A DNA stretch of 64,000 nucleotides from Mycobacterium sp. GA-1199 (GTDB taxonomy: Bacteria > Actinomycetota > Actinomycetes > Mycobacteriales > Mycobacteriaceae): NCBI RefSeq assembly GCF_001500045.1, contig NZ_LQIX01000001.1, positions 62,001-126,000 on the forward strand, written 5' to 3'. The position numbers and the translations under genes are program-made. The notes below the pieces were generated by a model that was given only the letters and a program-made list of their open reading frames with translations, had not been told where the DNA came from and searched no databases. Positions 42,200 through 51,477 of this stretch are shown here, piece by piece (within the stretch, counting starts at the first letter, position 1; each line of letters begins with the position of its first letter).

Positions 42200-42924
42200 C
42201 CTCGGCTGACGGTATTTCTCGAGGTGGCGTTCACCTCGGGATCACCGGAGTGATAGACCACCTGGTTGTCGAAGCCGGATGCGCCGATCTGGTCGACGCT
42301 GTCGATGGTGACCTGATTTTCGACGCCCGAAACCGTCACGCTCAGGCAGTGACCGAGCAGCGTCACGGTGTTGTCGACCCCGCTGACGGAGATGTTGCTG
42401 CCGTTGCACTCGATCGTCTCGTTCTCGTCGACCCCGGACACGCTGTAGTGCCCGCCGGCGGGCGCGACGGCTACCTTCGGCGGCCCGTCACCCGGAAGCT
42501 GCGTCGGCGCCCCGCGCGACGGCCCGATCGTCACGCTGCCGCCGCGGGGGTCGTCCCCGGTCGCTATCGAGATCCCCGGGCGGCCCGCGCTCTCCTCCGT
42601 CGCCGACGACAGCGTCCACACGAGCGCGCCGATGCCCGCGACGATGACCACCACGACGACCCCGATCAGACCGAAGATCAACCCGAACGGCGCGCCGCTC
42701 TTCGTCGGCCCCGGCGGAAAGGAGACTCCGAATGGCGGCGCGCTGTAGGGCGACTGAGCGGGGTAGGGCGGCTGGTGCGGGGGACCGTAGACCGGCGGGG
42801 GCAGGGCCGATGTCTGGTAGTCGTTGCCGGGCGGCTGCGACGTGCCCAATTCGACGGCGCCGTAGTCGGCCAGCGGTTGCTCCAGCTGCCGGATGCGCGC
42901 TTCCGGGTCGTCCTCGGGTTTCAT
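42196..42924 (-). CDS. DUF3060 membrane-anchored envelope protein
   Basis: 242 aa. A Pro/Tyr-rich cytosolic N-terminus (about 1-75), one TM helix (about 80-105, [20 protein letters not shown]), and an extracytoplasmic C-terminal domain of repeated [12 protein letters not shown] and [12 protein letters not shown] strands, a DUF3060 beta-solenoid. Function unknown. The ATG at 42924 was chosen because earlier codons in the frame are the complement of the VOC gene. Confidence 0.82.
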   Translation of the reverse strand: MKPEDDPEARIRQLEQPLADYGAVELGTSQPPGNDYQTSALPPPVYGPPHQPPYPAQSPYSAPPFGVSFPPGPTKSGAPFGLIFGLIGVVVVVIVAGIGALVWTLSSATEESAGRPGISIATGDDPRGGSVTIGPSRGAPTQLPGDGPPKVAVAPAGGHYSVSGVDENETIECNGSNISVSGVDNTVTLLGHCLSVTVSGVENQVTIDSVDQIGASGFDNQVVYHSGDPEVNATSRNTVSRG

Positions 42925-42981
42925 GCGCAGATGGTGCCACACCGTCGTTTGCACCGCCTGAATACCGGCAACCCGACGATC

Positions 42982-43350
42982 ATGATTGGCACGTTGCGAT
43001 CGACCGTCGTCGACTGCCGGGACCCAGTGGGGCTGGCCACCTTCTACGCGGGCGTCCTCGGCGGACAGATCGAGAAGCAGGACGACACCTGGGTGGTGCT
43101 CACCGATCCGCAGGGCCGACGGCTGGCGTTTCAGTTCTCGCCGGAACATGAGCCGCCGCGCTTTCCGGATCCGCGCGGTTCGCAGCAGTTCCACCTCGAC
43201 ATCCGGGTGGATGACCCCGATACCGCCGAACACGAGGTCCTCGACCTCGGTGCCACCCGAGTGTCCGACGCCGAGGAGGACTCGAAGTTCCGGGTGTTCC
43301 GCGACCCGGCGGGGCACACCTTCTGCCTGGTCTGGGGCATCGCCGACTAA
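42982..43350 (+). CDS. VOC-family glyoxalase/dioxygenase-fold protein
   Basis: 122 aa with two beta-alpha-beta-beta-beta modules: STVVDCRDPVGLATFYAGVL at the N-terminus and FHLDIRVDDPDTAEHEV with RVFRDPAGHTFCLVW at the end. It is a common actinobacterial small VOC protein; it may bind an antibiotic or act on a small substrate. Metal ligands are not complete enough to assign an enzyme. Confidence 0.88.
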   Translation: MIGTLRSTVVDCRDPVGLATFYAGVLGGQIEKQDDTWVVLTDPQGRRLAFQFSPEHEPPRFPDPRGSQQFHLDIRVDDPDTAEHEVLDLGATRVSDAEEDSKFRVFRDPAGHTFCLVWGIAD

Positions 43351-43410
43351 CGGCGAAGTCGATTTGCTGACGCACGGTTATCGCGACGCCGAAGTTGGTA
43401 CTCCCAACCC

Positions 43411-44544
43411 GTGGTGGCACCAGGGTTCATCGCCGTGGGCAGCGGTCCTGCCGGGGTGAGCGCCGCGGAGACGTTCCGCAGCAAGCACCCCGACATCCCC
43501 GTGCGCATCCTGACCACCGACCCGGCGCTGCCGTATGCGAAACCACCGCTGAGCAAGGATTTCCTGTGCGGCCGCGACACCAAGCTCGCCCTGCACAGTG
43601 AGCACTGGTTCGAACGCAACGCCGTCGACCTCGTCCGCGGCATCAGGGTCGAGCGCATCGACGTGAACCGCCAGCAGGTCGTGACGGCGGGTGGTCAGCG
43701 CTATCCCTACTGGCATCTCGTCATCGCCTCCGGCTCCGTGGCGGTGCGACCGCCCATTCCCGGGATCGAGTCGGCGTTGACGCTGCGGTCGTTCGCCGAC
43801 GCGGTGGCGCTCAAGATGGCCGCCCGTTACTCCGACTGCGCCGTGGTCATCGGCGGCGGCCTGATCGGGTGCGAGGCCGCATCGTGTCTGGCCGAGCGCG
43901 GGGTCGCGACGATGGTCGTCGCCGCCGAACACGTCCCGTTGCAGCGCCGGTTCGGAATCGAGGCCGGTGAACGCGTCGCGAAACTGCTGTCGGACAACGG
44001 CGTCCGGTTCGCCGGTGAGACGACCGTCGCCGCGGTCGAGGACACCCGCGTGGTGCTCGACAGCGGTGAGGCCGTCGACGCCGACCTCGTCGTGTGTGCG
44101 ACGGGTGTGCGCCCCGACATCCGCCTCGCTAAAGCCGCCGGACTGCAGACCCGCGACGGGCGCATCGTCGTCGACTCGCACATGCACACCTCGGCGCGCA
44201 ACGTGTATGCCGCGGGCGATGTGGCGCTGGCGCACAACGTCACCGCCGGCAGGCCCATCCCGGCCGAACACTGGCGCGACGCCGCGCATCAGGGCCACGT
44301 CGCCGGCCTGACCGCGGCCGGTTTCCCCGCGGCTTGGGACACCGTGCCCGGGTTCTCTTGCACCATCGGCAGTTCCGTGCTCAAGTACCGCGGTTGGGGT
44401 GTCGACTTCGAGCAGGCCCGATTCGTCGACCACCACACCGGGTTCACGGTCTGGTATGAGGCGGGTGGCGACGTCGTCGGTGTGCTGACCCTCGACGCCG
44501 ACGACGACCAGCGCCGCGCCGGCGAGCTGCTCGGCGCGCGCTGA
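43411..44544 (+). CDS. FAD-dependent ferredoxin-reductase-like oxidoreductase
   Basis: 377 aa. FAD-binding FIAVGSGPAGVSAAETFR, NAD-binding VVIGGGLIGCEAASCLAERG, and the second FAD motif VYAAGDVALAHN, the fold of putidaredoxin-reductase-type enzymes and rubredoxin reductases. It probably passes electrons from NAD(P)H to an iron-sulfur protein, but no ferredoxin or P450 gene is adjacent. It is convergent with the HD/LuxR gene. Confidence 0.9.
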   Translation: MVAPGFIAVGSGPAGVSAAETFRSKHPDIPVRILTTDPALPYAKPPLSKDFLCGRDTKLALHSEHWFERNAVDLVRGIRVERIDVNRQQVVTAGGQRYPYWHLVIASGSVAVRPPIPGIESALTLRSFADAVALKMAARYSDCAVVIGGGLIGCEAASCLAERGVATMVVAAEHVPLQRRFGIEAGERVAKLLSDNGVRFAGETTVAAVEDTRVVLDSGEAVDADLVVCATGVRPDIRLAKAAGLQTRDGRIVVDSHMHTSARNVYAAGDVALAHNVTAGRPIPAEHWRDAAHQGHVAGLTAAGFPAAWDTVPGFSCTIGSSVLKYRGWGVDFEQARFVDHHTGFTVWYEAGGDVVGVLTLDADDDQRRAGELLGAR

Positions 44545-44549
44545 CCCGG

Positions 44550-46172
44550 TCAGCCCGACGCGAGCCCGTGCTCGAGTGCGTACATGCTCGCCCCGATCCG
44601 GTTGGATACCCCGATCTTGGCGTACACGTGCTCGACGTGGTTGCGCACCGTCTTTTCGCTGAGCACCAGTTTGGCGGCGATGTCCTTGTTGCTCGCGCCC
44701 TGTGCGACCAGTCGCAGCACCTCGACCTCTCGGACCGTGAGGCCGTCCGGCCCCGCTTGACGCCTACCCGACGCATGCCCAGACGCGTGCAGGACCGCAT
44801 CGGCGGCCGCCGAGTCCAATTGCCCCTCCGACACCCGTTGCCGCAGGCGCCTCGCCGCTCCCGCGGGTCCGAGAGCCTCGCGGTACGGCCGCGGTTCCAG
44901 CGCACTCTGATAGCTGACCGCGCACGCCAGCAGCCGATCAGGCATCGTCAGCTGTCGCGCGGCCAGCCCCCGCGGATACCCTGAGCCGTCGAGACATTCG
45001 TGGTGGTTGGCCGCCACCGACGCAATGCCTCTGAGGGCCGGTACCTGCGAGAGGATCCGCTCGGTGAGGTATGGGTGCAGCCTCATGCGCTCGAATTCCG
45101 CCATGGTCAGAGCCGTGGGTTTCGACCAGACCTGATTCGATACGCCGATGCGGCCGAGATCGTGCACATACCCGGCGCGCCGTGTCGTCGCGACCGCTTC
45201 GTCGTCAAGGCCGAGCGTTTGGGCTGCGGATGCGGCGAGATCGGCCACCGAGCGTGAATGCCCCAGTGTGAACGGGCATTTGAGGTCGACGAATTCGCCG
45301 AGGGCCATCAGTAACGTGTCGAGCGAGCCGGAGTCGAGGCGCGTCCCGCGGTCCGGCGCGTGCCGCAGTGCCGTCGCCCACACGTCTCCGGTCGACGGGA
45401 CCGACAGCACGTCGACCGGATCGGCGACAAACGCGTCGACGACCGCGGGGTCGAACTGGCCACCGCGCCTGCTGCGGGCCATCGCGAGAGCACCGTCGAC
45501 GCCGTATTCGCGCTGGTGCACCTCGACCATGTCGGCGACCTGAGCCACCCGCATCTCGACCGGTATCCCGTCGCCGGACGCGCCGGTCGGCAGCCCGCCG
45601 CCGTCGTAGCGTTCGAAGGTGTACCGCAGCGCACGCTGCACGTCGGTGTCCAGCCCGATACGCTCGGCCAGCAGGCCCGCCGACGTGCAATGCGAGTGGA
45701 TGAGCTGCGAGATGTGGCCGCGCGCATTGGCATACAGCGTCGCCACCGTCCTCAACCGGGTCAGCAGCGACTCACCGCGGCCGACGTTGGTCAGCAGGAA
45801 GCGTTGATACGGCAGGCCGGACCAGTCGACGAGGTACGAGCTTCGTCGTACCGCGATGTCGTCGCCGAACCACCGGGCGTACTCATGTGAATCGGCGTGA
45901 CAGCCGATCCACATGATCAGCGTCGTGTAATAGATGCAATCGCGCTGCTGCGCAGTCAAGTTCAGCCGGTCAGCCAGCCGTATCGCGATCAGCGCGGATC
46001 GCAACATGTGCTCGGCGGGCTGCCCCAGTCCGAGGTCGACCGCGACCGACAGCGCCGCGAGAACTTCCGCCCGGGTCGGAAGTTCCTGCGACGGGGTGCG
46101 AGCGCCGGTCACAGCCCGATTCTGCACCGTCTGCGCCGCCGGATCAGTGCGATAGGTCAAGACGGTCCGCAT
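44550..46172 (-). CDS. HD-GYP-like / LuxR regulatory protein
   Basis: 540 aa (a GTG at 46112 is an alternative start). Two HD-type modules: a degenerate one at about 130-240 ([32 protein letters not shown]) and a better one at about 310-420 with [19 protein letters not shown] and [13 protein letters not shown], resembling the HD-GYP motif. A C-terminal LuxR helix-turn-helix (about 475-540, [20 protein letters not shown]) follows. It may respond to cyclic-dinucleotide or other nucleotide turnover. It overlaps the upstream gene by 29 bp. Confidence 0.85.
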   Translation of the reverse strand: MRTVLTYRTDPAAQTVQNRAVTGARTPSQELPTRAEVLAALSVAVDLGLGQPAEHMLRSALIAIRLADRLNLTAQQRDCIYYTTLIMWIGCHADSHEYARWFGDDIAVRRSSYLVDWSGLPYQRFLLTNVGRGESLLTRLRTVATLYANARGHISQLIHSHCTSAGLLAERIGLDTDVQRALRYTFERYDGGGLPTGASGDGIPVEMRVAQVADMVEVHQREYGVDGALAMARSRRGGQFDPAVVDAFVADPVDVLSVPSTGDVWATALRHAPDRGTRLDSGSLDTLLMALGEFVDLKCPFTLGHSRSVADLAASAAQTLGLDDEAVATTRRAGYVHDLGRIGVSNQVWSKPTALTMAEFERMRLHPYLTERILSQVPALRGIASVAANHHECLDGSGYPRGLAARQLTMPDRLLACAVSYQSALEPRPYREALGPAGAARRLRQRVSEGQLDSAAADAVLHASGHASGRRQAGPDGLTVREVEVLRLVAQGASNKDIAAKLVLSEKTVRNHVEHVYAKIGVSNRIGASMYALEHGLASG

Positions 46173-46890
46173 CGCGGTGACGGGCCACGTCGAACACCTC
46201 GAACCGCCCCTGGGCGACGACGCAGATACCGCGCTGCGGGAGCTGGAAGTCGGCCAGGTTGCCTTGTACCGGATGCGGACCGACGGGACCGAGGTCGACC
46301 CCCTGCACGACGGCCGACGAGTCGGTGACCGCCCACACCCGCCGGGGTGCGATGCGGAATTCCTGACCGTTGGGCAGGTTGCCGGTCAGCCGAACCTTGC
46401 CGATGCCCAGCACCGGTCCGACGATGCGGCTCATCGCCATCAGCGTTCGGCGGTTGCGTGCCGCGGCGGCGGGTATGCGTGATCCGACGGCGCTCATCAG
46501 ACGGGTGGCTGGGGTTGTTGCGATGTCGACGCGCCAATCCAGCACTGCAGCAATGGAAATGGACAGTGACCATGGCGTGAGCCAGTCGGCGTCGATGGCG
46601 CAGACAACCGGGTCGACCGGTGTCGCCGAGCTGAAGTACCGCGAGCAGCTCTGCGGGCCCGGCGTGGTGGCGTAGAACGTCCACAGCCCGTCCGGCGTGC
46701 GGTGCCACACCGACTTGTAGGAGGGGGAGAACGACGTCTCGGGGAAGTCGCGGTAGGCGAGGTAGTGGCCGTTGGCGAAGGGCAGTCCCATGACGCCGAA
46801 GCCGACGACACGCTCCTCGTCTCCGTCGGGCAGGGGCATGGTCTTGGTGGCGGCCGCGAAGGCCTGAGGTGTCTTGGTCATGGTCGTCAT
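46144..46890 (-). CDS. Hypothetical protein, soluble beta-rich
   Basis: 248 aa from the ATG at 46890. No signal peptide or membrane helix. There are conserved-looking aromatic blocks ([39 protein letters not shown]). I do not recognise the family; an acetoacetate-decarboxylase-like barrel is possible but unsupported. It overlaps the HD/LuxR gene, so the two are probably co-transcribed. It sits just past the tetR-side hairpin. Confidence 0.7.
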   Translation of the reverse strand: MTTMTKTPQAFAAATKTMPLPDGDEERVVGFGVMGLPFANGHYLAYRDFPETSFSPSYKSVWHRTPDGLWTFYATTPGPQSCSRYFSSATPVDPVVCAIDADWLTPWSLSISIAAVLDWRVDIATTPATRLMSAVGSRIPAAAARNRRTLMAMSRIVGPVLGIGKVRLTGNLPNGQEFRIAPRRVWAVTDSSAVVQGVDLGPVGPHPVQGNLADFQLPQRGICVVAQGRFEVFDVARHRDADRLDLSH

Positions 46891-46942
46891 CGTGGGGTAG
46901 CGGGCCGACCGCCCACATGGGGCAAACACCCCAAACTGTGTC

Positions 46943-46995
46943 GCGATTTGTGAGTGATTTCGATCGGTGAACGAACGGGATCACTCACAAATCGC
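46943..46995 (-). terminator. Long hairpin at the end of the tetR gene
   Basis: Perfect 16-nt arms GCGATTTGTGAGTGAT / ATCACTCACAAATCGC around a 21-nt loop. The right arm overlaps the last codons and stop of the TetR gene, read on the minus strand. No U-tract follows. Best read as a terminator of the echA3-tetR unit. Confidence 0.6.
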
Positions 46996-47593
46996 CTGGG
47001 AGGGTGGGGCGCAGGCCTCTCAGTAGGGAGCGCACGCCCAGGCGCCACCGCTGTTCGATCGACGGTGCGGACGACCCCAGCCACCGCCCGAGTTCCTGGA
47101 CCGCCAGCCCCTGGGCGAGCGCCAGCAGCACGTGAGCGATGTCGGCGACGTCACCGGTCAGCAGTCCCGCGTCGACGCAACGCTGGATCCGGCCAGTGAA
47201 CGCTGCGCGCACCGAGGCGCCGGCGGCCTCTTCGTCGGGCCCGGGCTCCAACTCGGCGAACGGCCGCGCGAACATCAGCTGGGCAAGCCGGGGATACGAC
47301 CGGCAGAACGACCGGAAGACCGGAACCAGCCGTTCGAGATCGGCGAGTGGATCCTCGGTAAGCGAAACGGTCTCCAGTTCGGCGCCCAGCAGCCGGAAGC
47401 CCTCGAAGACCATCGCCCGTAGCAGTCCCGCCTTGTCGGAGAACAGCTCGTACACCGCAGGCACCGACGTGCCCGCTCGCTCGGCGACACGGCGCGTGGT
47501 GAACCCCGAGATCCCTTCCTCGGACAGCGCCGCGATCGCCACCTCGAGCAGGTGGTCCTTCAGCTCGGGCGTGCGCTGCTTCGCCCTCGGCAC
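46985..47593 (-). CDS. TetR/AcrR-family repressor
   Basis: 202 aa. The N-terminal helix-turn-helix GISGFTTRRVAERAGTSVPA then VYELFSDKAGLLRAM is a textbook TetR DNA-binding region. The C-terminal ligand domain is helical. It lies 9 bp after echA3 in the same direction, so it is probably the regulator of that operon, acting through the 30-bp palindrome upstream of echA3. The ligand is probably an acyl-CoA or a derivative. Confidence 0.93.
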   Translation of the reverse strand: MPRAKQRTPELKDHLLEVAIAALSEEGISGFTTRRVAERAGTSVPAVYELFSDKAGLLRAMVFEGFRLLGAELETVSLTEDPLADLERLVPVFRSFCRSYPRLAQLMFARPFAELEPGPDEEAAGASVRAAFTGRIQRCVDAGLLTGDVADIAHVLLALAQGLAVQELGRWLGSSAPSIEQRWRLGVRSLLRGLRPTLPGDL

Positions 47594-47602
47594 CGTGCCG
47601 GC

Positions 47603-48304
47603 CTAGCCGAGACTGAATTCGGTTGCCAGCCCGTCGATTCCGGCCCTAATGGCTTGTAGCGCCGACTCGCGGGCCTTCATCTTGGTCGCGACGTGCGCGC
47701 TGGTGTGCACGGTGTTCGCCAGTTCCGCGGCCACCTCCTGCGCACGCGCCAACACGCGATCGGCCTCGACGATTTCGTCGAGCCACCCGCCGTAGACGGC
47801 TTCGTCGCCAGCGAACGTCGACGCCAGCGCCGCGCCCCGCTGGTAGACCGCCGGGGTCAGCCGGAACCGCATGATCTCCAGTGCGGCGACCGGGATTGTC
47901 ATGCCGATCGCCACCTCGATCGCCTGGCAGCGGGTCTTCGGCTGGCCGACCCGGTGGTCGCCGGACAGCAGCAGAAACGATCCCATCGCGATGGCCGGAC
48001 CCGTCGCGGCCATGACGACCGGCACCGGGAAGGTCAGGCACCGCACCGCCAGCTCGAACCCGCCCGCGAGCATCCCCAGCGCGCCCTGCGCGTCGCCGGA
48101 CTGAAACACCGTCAGGTCGAAACCGCCGCTGAAGACGCGTCCGTTTCCCGCAAGCACGACCGCCTTGGCGCCATCCTCCTCGGCGCGGTCGAGCGCCTCG
48201 TTGATCGCGGTCTGCATGGCCGGTCCGAGGACATTGACCTTGCCGTCGTCGAGCGTGATCGTGGCGACCGATTCGTTGTGTTCATAGCCAACGGGGCTGC
48301 TCAT
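47603..48304 (-). CDS. echA3: Enoyl-CoA hydratase/crotonase family protein EchA3
   Basis: 233 aa crotonase with AVVLAGNGRVFSGGFDL (oxyanion loop) and PVVMAATGPAIAMGSFLLL. Synteny with Rv0632c (echA3), between recC and the glyoxalase-II gene, supports the name. It probably hydrates or isomerises an enoyl-CoA; the usual catalytic Glu pair is not clear, so substrate and activity are uncertain. It is co-transcribed with the TetR gene. Confidence 0.9.
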   Translation of the reverse strand: MSSPVGYEHNESVATITLDDGKVNVLGPAMQTAINEALDRAEEDGAKAVVLAGNGRVFSGGFDLTVFQSGDAQGALGMLAGGFELAVRCLTFPVPVVMAATGPAIAMGSFLLLSGDHRVGQPKTRCQAIEVAIGMTIPVAALEIMRFRLTPAVYQRGAALASTFAGDEAVYGGWLDEIVEADRVLARAQEVAAELANTVHTSAHVATKMKARESALQAIRAGIDGLATEFSLG

Positions 48305-48332
48305 CGCTTCTCCTTCGAACGCGGAAGGTTAA

Positions 48333-48362
48333 TCGTACCGATGTTACGAAACGTCGATACGA
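48333..48362. promoter_or_regulatory. TetR operator candidate upstream of echA3
   Basis: A 30-bp near-palindrome, 12 of 15 pairs matching, with outer TCGTA...TACGA and central CG flanked by GTT/AAC. It lies 28 bp before the echA3 start. The TetR gene is in the same operon, so autoregulation is expected. Confidence 0.6.
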
Positions 48363-48475
48363 ATGCCAAGGGTTTTTGGGGTAGTCGGCTACGCGCGACG
48401 CCCGACCGCGGCCCTCGTACCGTTCGAGAAGCCCGGTAGCGAGGGGTTGCCGGGCTCCATCGCACCCGCCCGGGC

Positions 48476-49366
48476 TCACGCGATACGGTGCCGCGCCGTG
48501 TTGGTCTTGAGGATCTGGGTGTGCGCTTCCTCGAACTCGGCGTCGATGTCGATCGGCCGACCCGGAATCGCTCCGCTGCGTGGTTTCCGCTGCGACCCTT
48601 GGGTTTCCGTGCGATACCGCTCGCGGATCTCGTCGACCGAGGACCGCACCCTATTGATCTCCTGGCGCAGGACGTCTTCGCGGCTCTCGTTGGCCGCGTA
48701 GTGGTAGTAGGTCAACAGATGACGCAGCAGCTCCAGCTTCTGCTTCTCCTGACGGGCAAGGTCGTGCGTGGTCAACAGCTCTAGCCGCTCGACCGGATGC
48801 AGCGTCGACCAGTCCAGCACCGCCGTCGAGCGGTACCGGTGGCGTGAGCCCTTCTTCTTGGCGTACCCCTGCCGGTCGTAATAGGTGACCGCGCCGTCGA
48901 ACCGGGATGCGATGGCCTCGCCGAGCTCGCGACGGTCCAATGCCGAATCCCAGACGATGCGCCATTCCTGTCCGGGAGCCAGATACGGGATTTCGGCGGG
49001 CAGGTTCAGCGGTGCGATGTCGACATAGCGGTCGTCGTAGACGTTCTCGTACTTGGCCACCGTCGGCGGATGCGCGAAGTCGAATCGAATGTTGTAGGCC
49101 GGCGTCCGGCCGAAGTTCTTGACCACGAGCTCGATCAGGTGCCAGTCGTTGGCCGCCGGCTCCATGAACATCGCCACGTTGGGCTGCATCAGCTCTTCGC
49201 TCTGCCGCCGCGCCCGCTGGTACTGCCGCCAGGCGTAAACCAGGGCGGCGATCCCCACCACGACGGCGAGCCAGGCGGCCAGCGCCGTCCACATGCCGGC
49301 CGAGAGGCCCAGAACCCCATCCGCATCCACGCACGGCTGTATATCACGCAGCCGCGGATCTGACAC
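48476..49366 (-). CDS. Membrane-anchored hypothetical protein
   Basis: 296 aa. An N-terminal TM helix (about 25-46, TALAAWLAVVVGIAALVYAW) is followed by a basic stretch, a beta-rich domain (about 60-190) and a C-terminal helical/coiled-coil region with many charged residues (about 195-260, LARQEKQKLELLRHLL and QEINRVRSSVDEIRERYR). No family recognised. The soluble part probably faces the cytosol, judging from the Arg-rich segment after the helix. It is adjacent to the DUF2235-like gene, transcribed in the same direction. Confidence 0.75.
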   Translation of the reverse strand: MSDPRLRDIQPCVDADGVLGLSAGMWTALAAWLAVVVGIAALVYAWRQYQRARRQSEELMQPNVAMFMEPAANDWHLIELVVKNFGRTPAYNIRFDFAHPPTVAKYENVYDDRYVDIAPLNLPAEIPYLAPGQEWRIVWDSALDRRELGEAIASRFDGAVTYYDRQGYAKKKGSRHRYRSTAVLDWSTLHPVERLELLTTHDLARQEKQKLELLRHLLTYYHYAANESREDVLRQEINRVRSSVDEIRERYRTETQGSQRKPRSGAIPGRPIDIDAEFEEAHTQILKTNTARHRIA

Positions 49367-49433
49367 CCTTTGCTATTTGGCGTGCGCGTCGATTGGAAGG
49401 CCCGTCACCGACGATCTGGACCGGCGCAATTCG

Positions 49434-50483
49434 TCACGACCGGGTTGCCGGGCTCAACTCCGCGGTATTGCTGATCAGCTCGCCGAACGACGCGGCGAGC
49501 CCCATGTCGGCCATCGCTCGATCGGCCGTCCTCGGGTGGATCAATCGCTCACCGCGCGCCGCCCAGTCGAGGTCCGACCATGTCACGCGGCTCGGTAGAC
49601 GCTTCCAATACTGCGGATGCTCGCGCAGGTACAACTCGACACTGGAGTGGACGGCAGCATTTTCGGGGAGCCTGCGCAGCGAGATGGTGTGGGCGGTTTC
49701 GGCGAGCGCGTCGTACTGACCGGGTGTGGGCAGCGTGTCCATGTGCTCGTCGGAAATCGACAGCCCGGCGCTCAGCGCGCCGTCGAGCATCCAGTCGAAG
49801 CTGATCACGGCCAACGGGATGCACGCCCCCGGCCCTCCGGCGACGTCGCAGTGGGCGCCGCGGAACCAGATTTCCTCGATGTGCTCCGACGCCGAAGTCG
49901 TCAACCGTTCGCCGGGGCGACCGTCGATCGCGACCGCGTGTCTGCCGGATTCGACGTTGGGCATCGGCGCCGGCATCGTTCGGCGCGTCAAGCCCGGGAT
50001 GCTCACCGCATCCCAGATGCCCAAAAATCGCACAGGGACCGGGAATTCGCGCTGCTGCTCCAGTCGAGCGGCGATCTGCGTGACGCGCGTCCAGTCTTGT
50101 TGGTCGCGGCCGGTCCGCGGCAGGGCGTACGCGCCGAGCACGAAATCCGTCAGCTCCGGCAGCACGCCGACGGTGGACAGCAACCGGGTCAGGGTCTGAG
50201 CGCAGTAACCGCCGCGACCGACGCCGAACAGATAAATCGGGTCACCGGGTTCCCAGCTGTCGACCAGGAACCGATAAGCCTCGGCGATGGCACCGCGAGC
50301 ATCGTCTGCGGCGGTCCTGAAGGGCCGCAGCGTCCTGCCGAGGCTCGCCGTGGCTCCCGGGTGATACCAGGTGAGCTGCTCGGGGACGTCGTCGAGAAGA
50401 CGAAAGAGTCGATGCGCATTTGTCGTCGTCTGGGGTTCGGGATAGCCACGAGTCCGGTCGAAGCACAGCACTAGCTTCTTCAT
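49434..50483 (-). CDS. DUF2235 / Tle1-like hydrolase-fold protein lacking the nucleophile
   Basis: 349 aa. The N-terminus KKLVLCFDRTRGYPEP matches the family opening LVLFxDGTxN with D-R-T in place of D-G-T. The elbow where relatives have GFSRGAYxAR reads LFGVGRGGYCAQTL, so the catalytic Ser is Gly. The later catalytic Asp and His regions are seen at IWDAVSIPG and RGAHCDVAGG. Relatives are phospholipases or T6SS-type effectors; this one is probably a non-catalytic homologue. No vgrG, paar or immunity gene lies adjacent. Confidence 0.75.
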   Translation of the reverse strand: MKKLVLCFDRTRGYPEPQTTTNAHRLFRLLDDVPEQLTWYHPGATASLGRTLRPFRTAADDARGAIAEAYRFLVDSWEPGDPIYLFGVGRGGYCAQTLTRLLSTVGVLPELTDFVLGAYALPRTGRDQQDWTRVTQIAARLEQQREFPVPVRFLGIWDAVSIPGLTRRTMPAPMPNVESGRHAVAIDGRPGERLTTSASEHIEEIWFRGAHCDVAGGPGACIPLAVISFDWMLDGALSAGLSISDEHMDTLPTPGQYDALAETAHTISLRRLPENAAVHSSVELYLREHPQYWKRLPSRVTWSDLDWAARGERLIHPRTADRAMADMGLAASFGELISNTAELSPATRS

Positions 50484-50729
50484 GGTGGCCCCCCGGCCCG
50501 ATTATTTGACGCTAGGGTCTACAAGTTTGCCCCCGTGGCACTTTCGTGTCCAGAAATTCGTGTGATTTGACCGGTGATGCCGTAGACACCTGCGAAAAAG
50601 TCAGAAGCCAAATCATCGGCAAAGAATATGCCGCAGTTGCCCGACGGTGGCGCGCCCGACGGGCACCACGGGCGGCGAGGTAGCCGGTGAGCAGTTCGCG
50701 ATTGTCGTTGGAGCGTGGTTCGGCGAAGG

Positions 50730-51443
50730 TCAGCCGCCCATCAACATGCGCCACTGATCGAGGTTGCTCGCTCGGTAGACGTAGTTGGTCTGGCGCACCT
50801 CCGACAGGGAGGCGCTGGGCTCGGCCGAGTACCAATGGCCGGGAAACACCGTCGGGTCACCGGAGAGCTTGGCCAGCGCCTGCAGGCTGCGGAACATGTC
50901 GTCGACGTTGCCGCCGGGGAAGTCGGTGCGCCCGCAGCCCTCCAGAAAGAGGGTGTCGCCGGCGACGAGCCGCCCGTCGAGCAGGAAGCACTGGCTGCCG
51001 GGGGTGTGGCCGGGCGTATGCAGCAGTTCGATGTCGAGGTCGCCGACCTTGACGACGTCACCGTGCCGGTGCTCGGTGAGCTCGCTGCGCGCGATGCCGG
51101 TGACCTTCGAAACCCAGTCCGCCTCAAGCGCATTGACGTGCACGGGCACGCTCGTGCGCTCGAGCAGTTGGGCAAGCCCCTTGAGTTCGAACCCCATCAT
51201 CGAGCCGCCGACATGGTCGGGGTGGTGGTGGGTGACCAGCACCCCGGACAGCCGCATGCCGTCGGCCTCCAGCGTGTCGACGAGATCGCCTGCGGCGTAG
51301 GCGGGGTCGACGATCACCGTGTCGCCGGTCTCGCGGTCGCCGATCAGGTAGGCGAAGTTGCGCATCTGCTGGGCGATCATGTCGCCGGCCGCGAAGTCGC
51401 GACCGGACAACAACTGGCGGAAGTAGAGCCGATCCGAAGCCAT
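50730..51443 (-). CDS. Metallo-beta-lactamase-fold hydrolase (glyoxalase II-like)
   Basis: 237 aa. MBL fold with the zinc signature THHHPDHVGG, LLHTPGHTPGS, AGDTLFLEGCGRTD and FPGHWYS. Position matches Rv0634c, annotated as glyoxalase II. The product hydrolyses S-acyl thiols (such as S-lactoylglutathione; mycobacteria use mycothiol) or removes persulfide. The 246 bp upstream (50484-50729) hold no gene I can support. Confidence 0.9.
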   Translation of the reverse strand: MASDRLYFRQLLSGRDFAAGDMIAQQMRNFAYLIGDRETGDTVIVDPAYAAGDLVDTLEADGMRLSGVLVTHHHPDHVGGSMMGFELKGLAQLLERTSVPVHVNALEADWVSKVTGIARSELTEHRHGDVVKVGDLDIELLHTPGHTPGSQCFLLDGRLVAGDTLFLEGCGRTDFPGGNVDDMFRSLQALAKLSGDPTVFPGHWYSAEPSASLSEVRQTNYVYRASNLDQWRMLMGG

Positions 51444-51477
51444 GACCGTCAGCGTATCTGGGTCCGAATGTGGGGGC

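Noticed and set aside
50484..50729. A small gene between the DUF2235-like and MBL genes
   Set aside because: The frames here lack a credible start, RBS or family resemblance.
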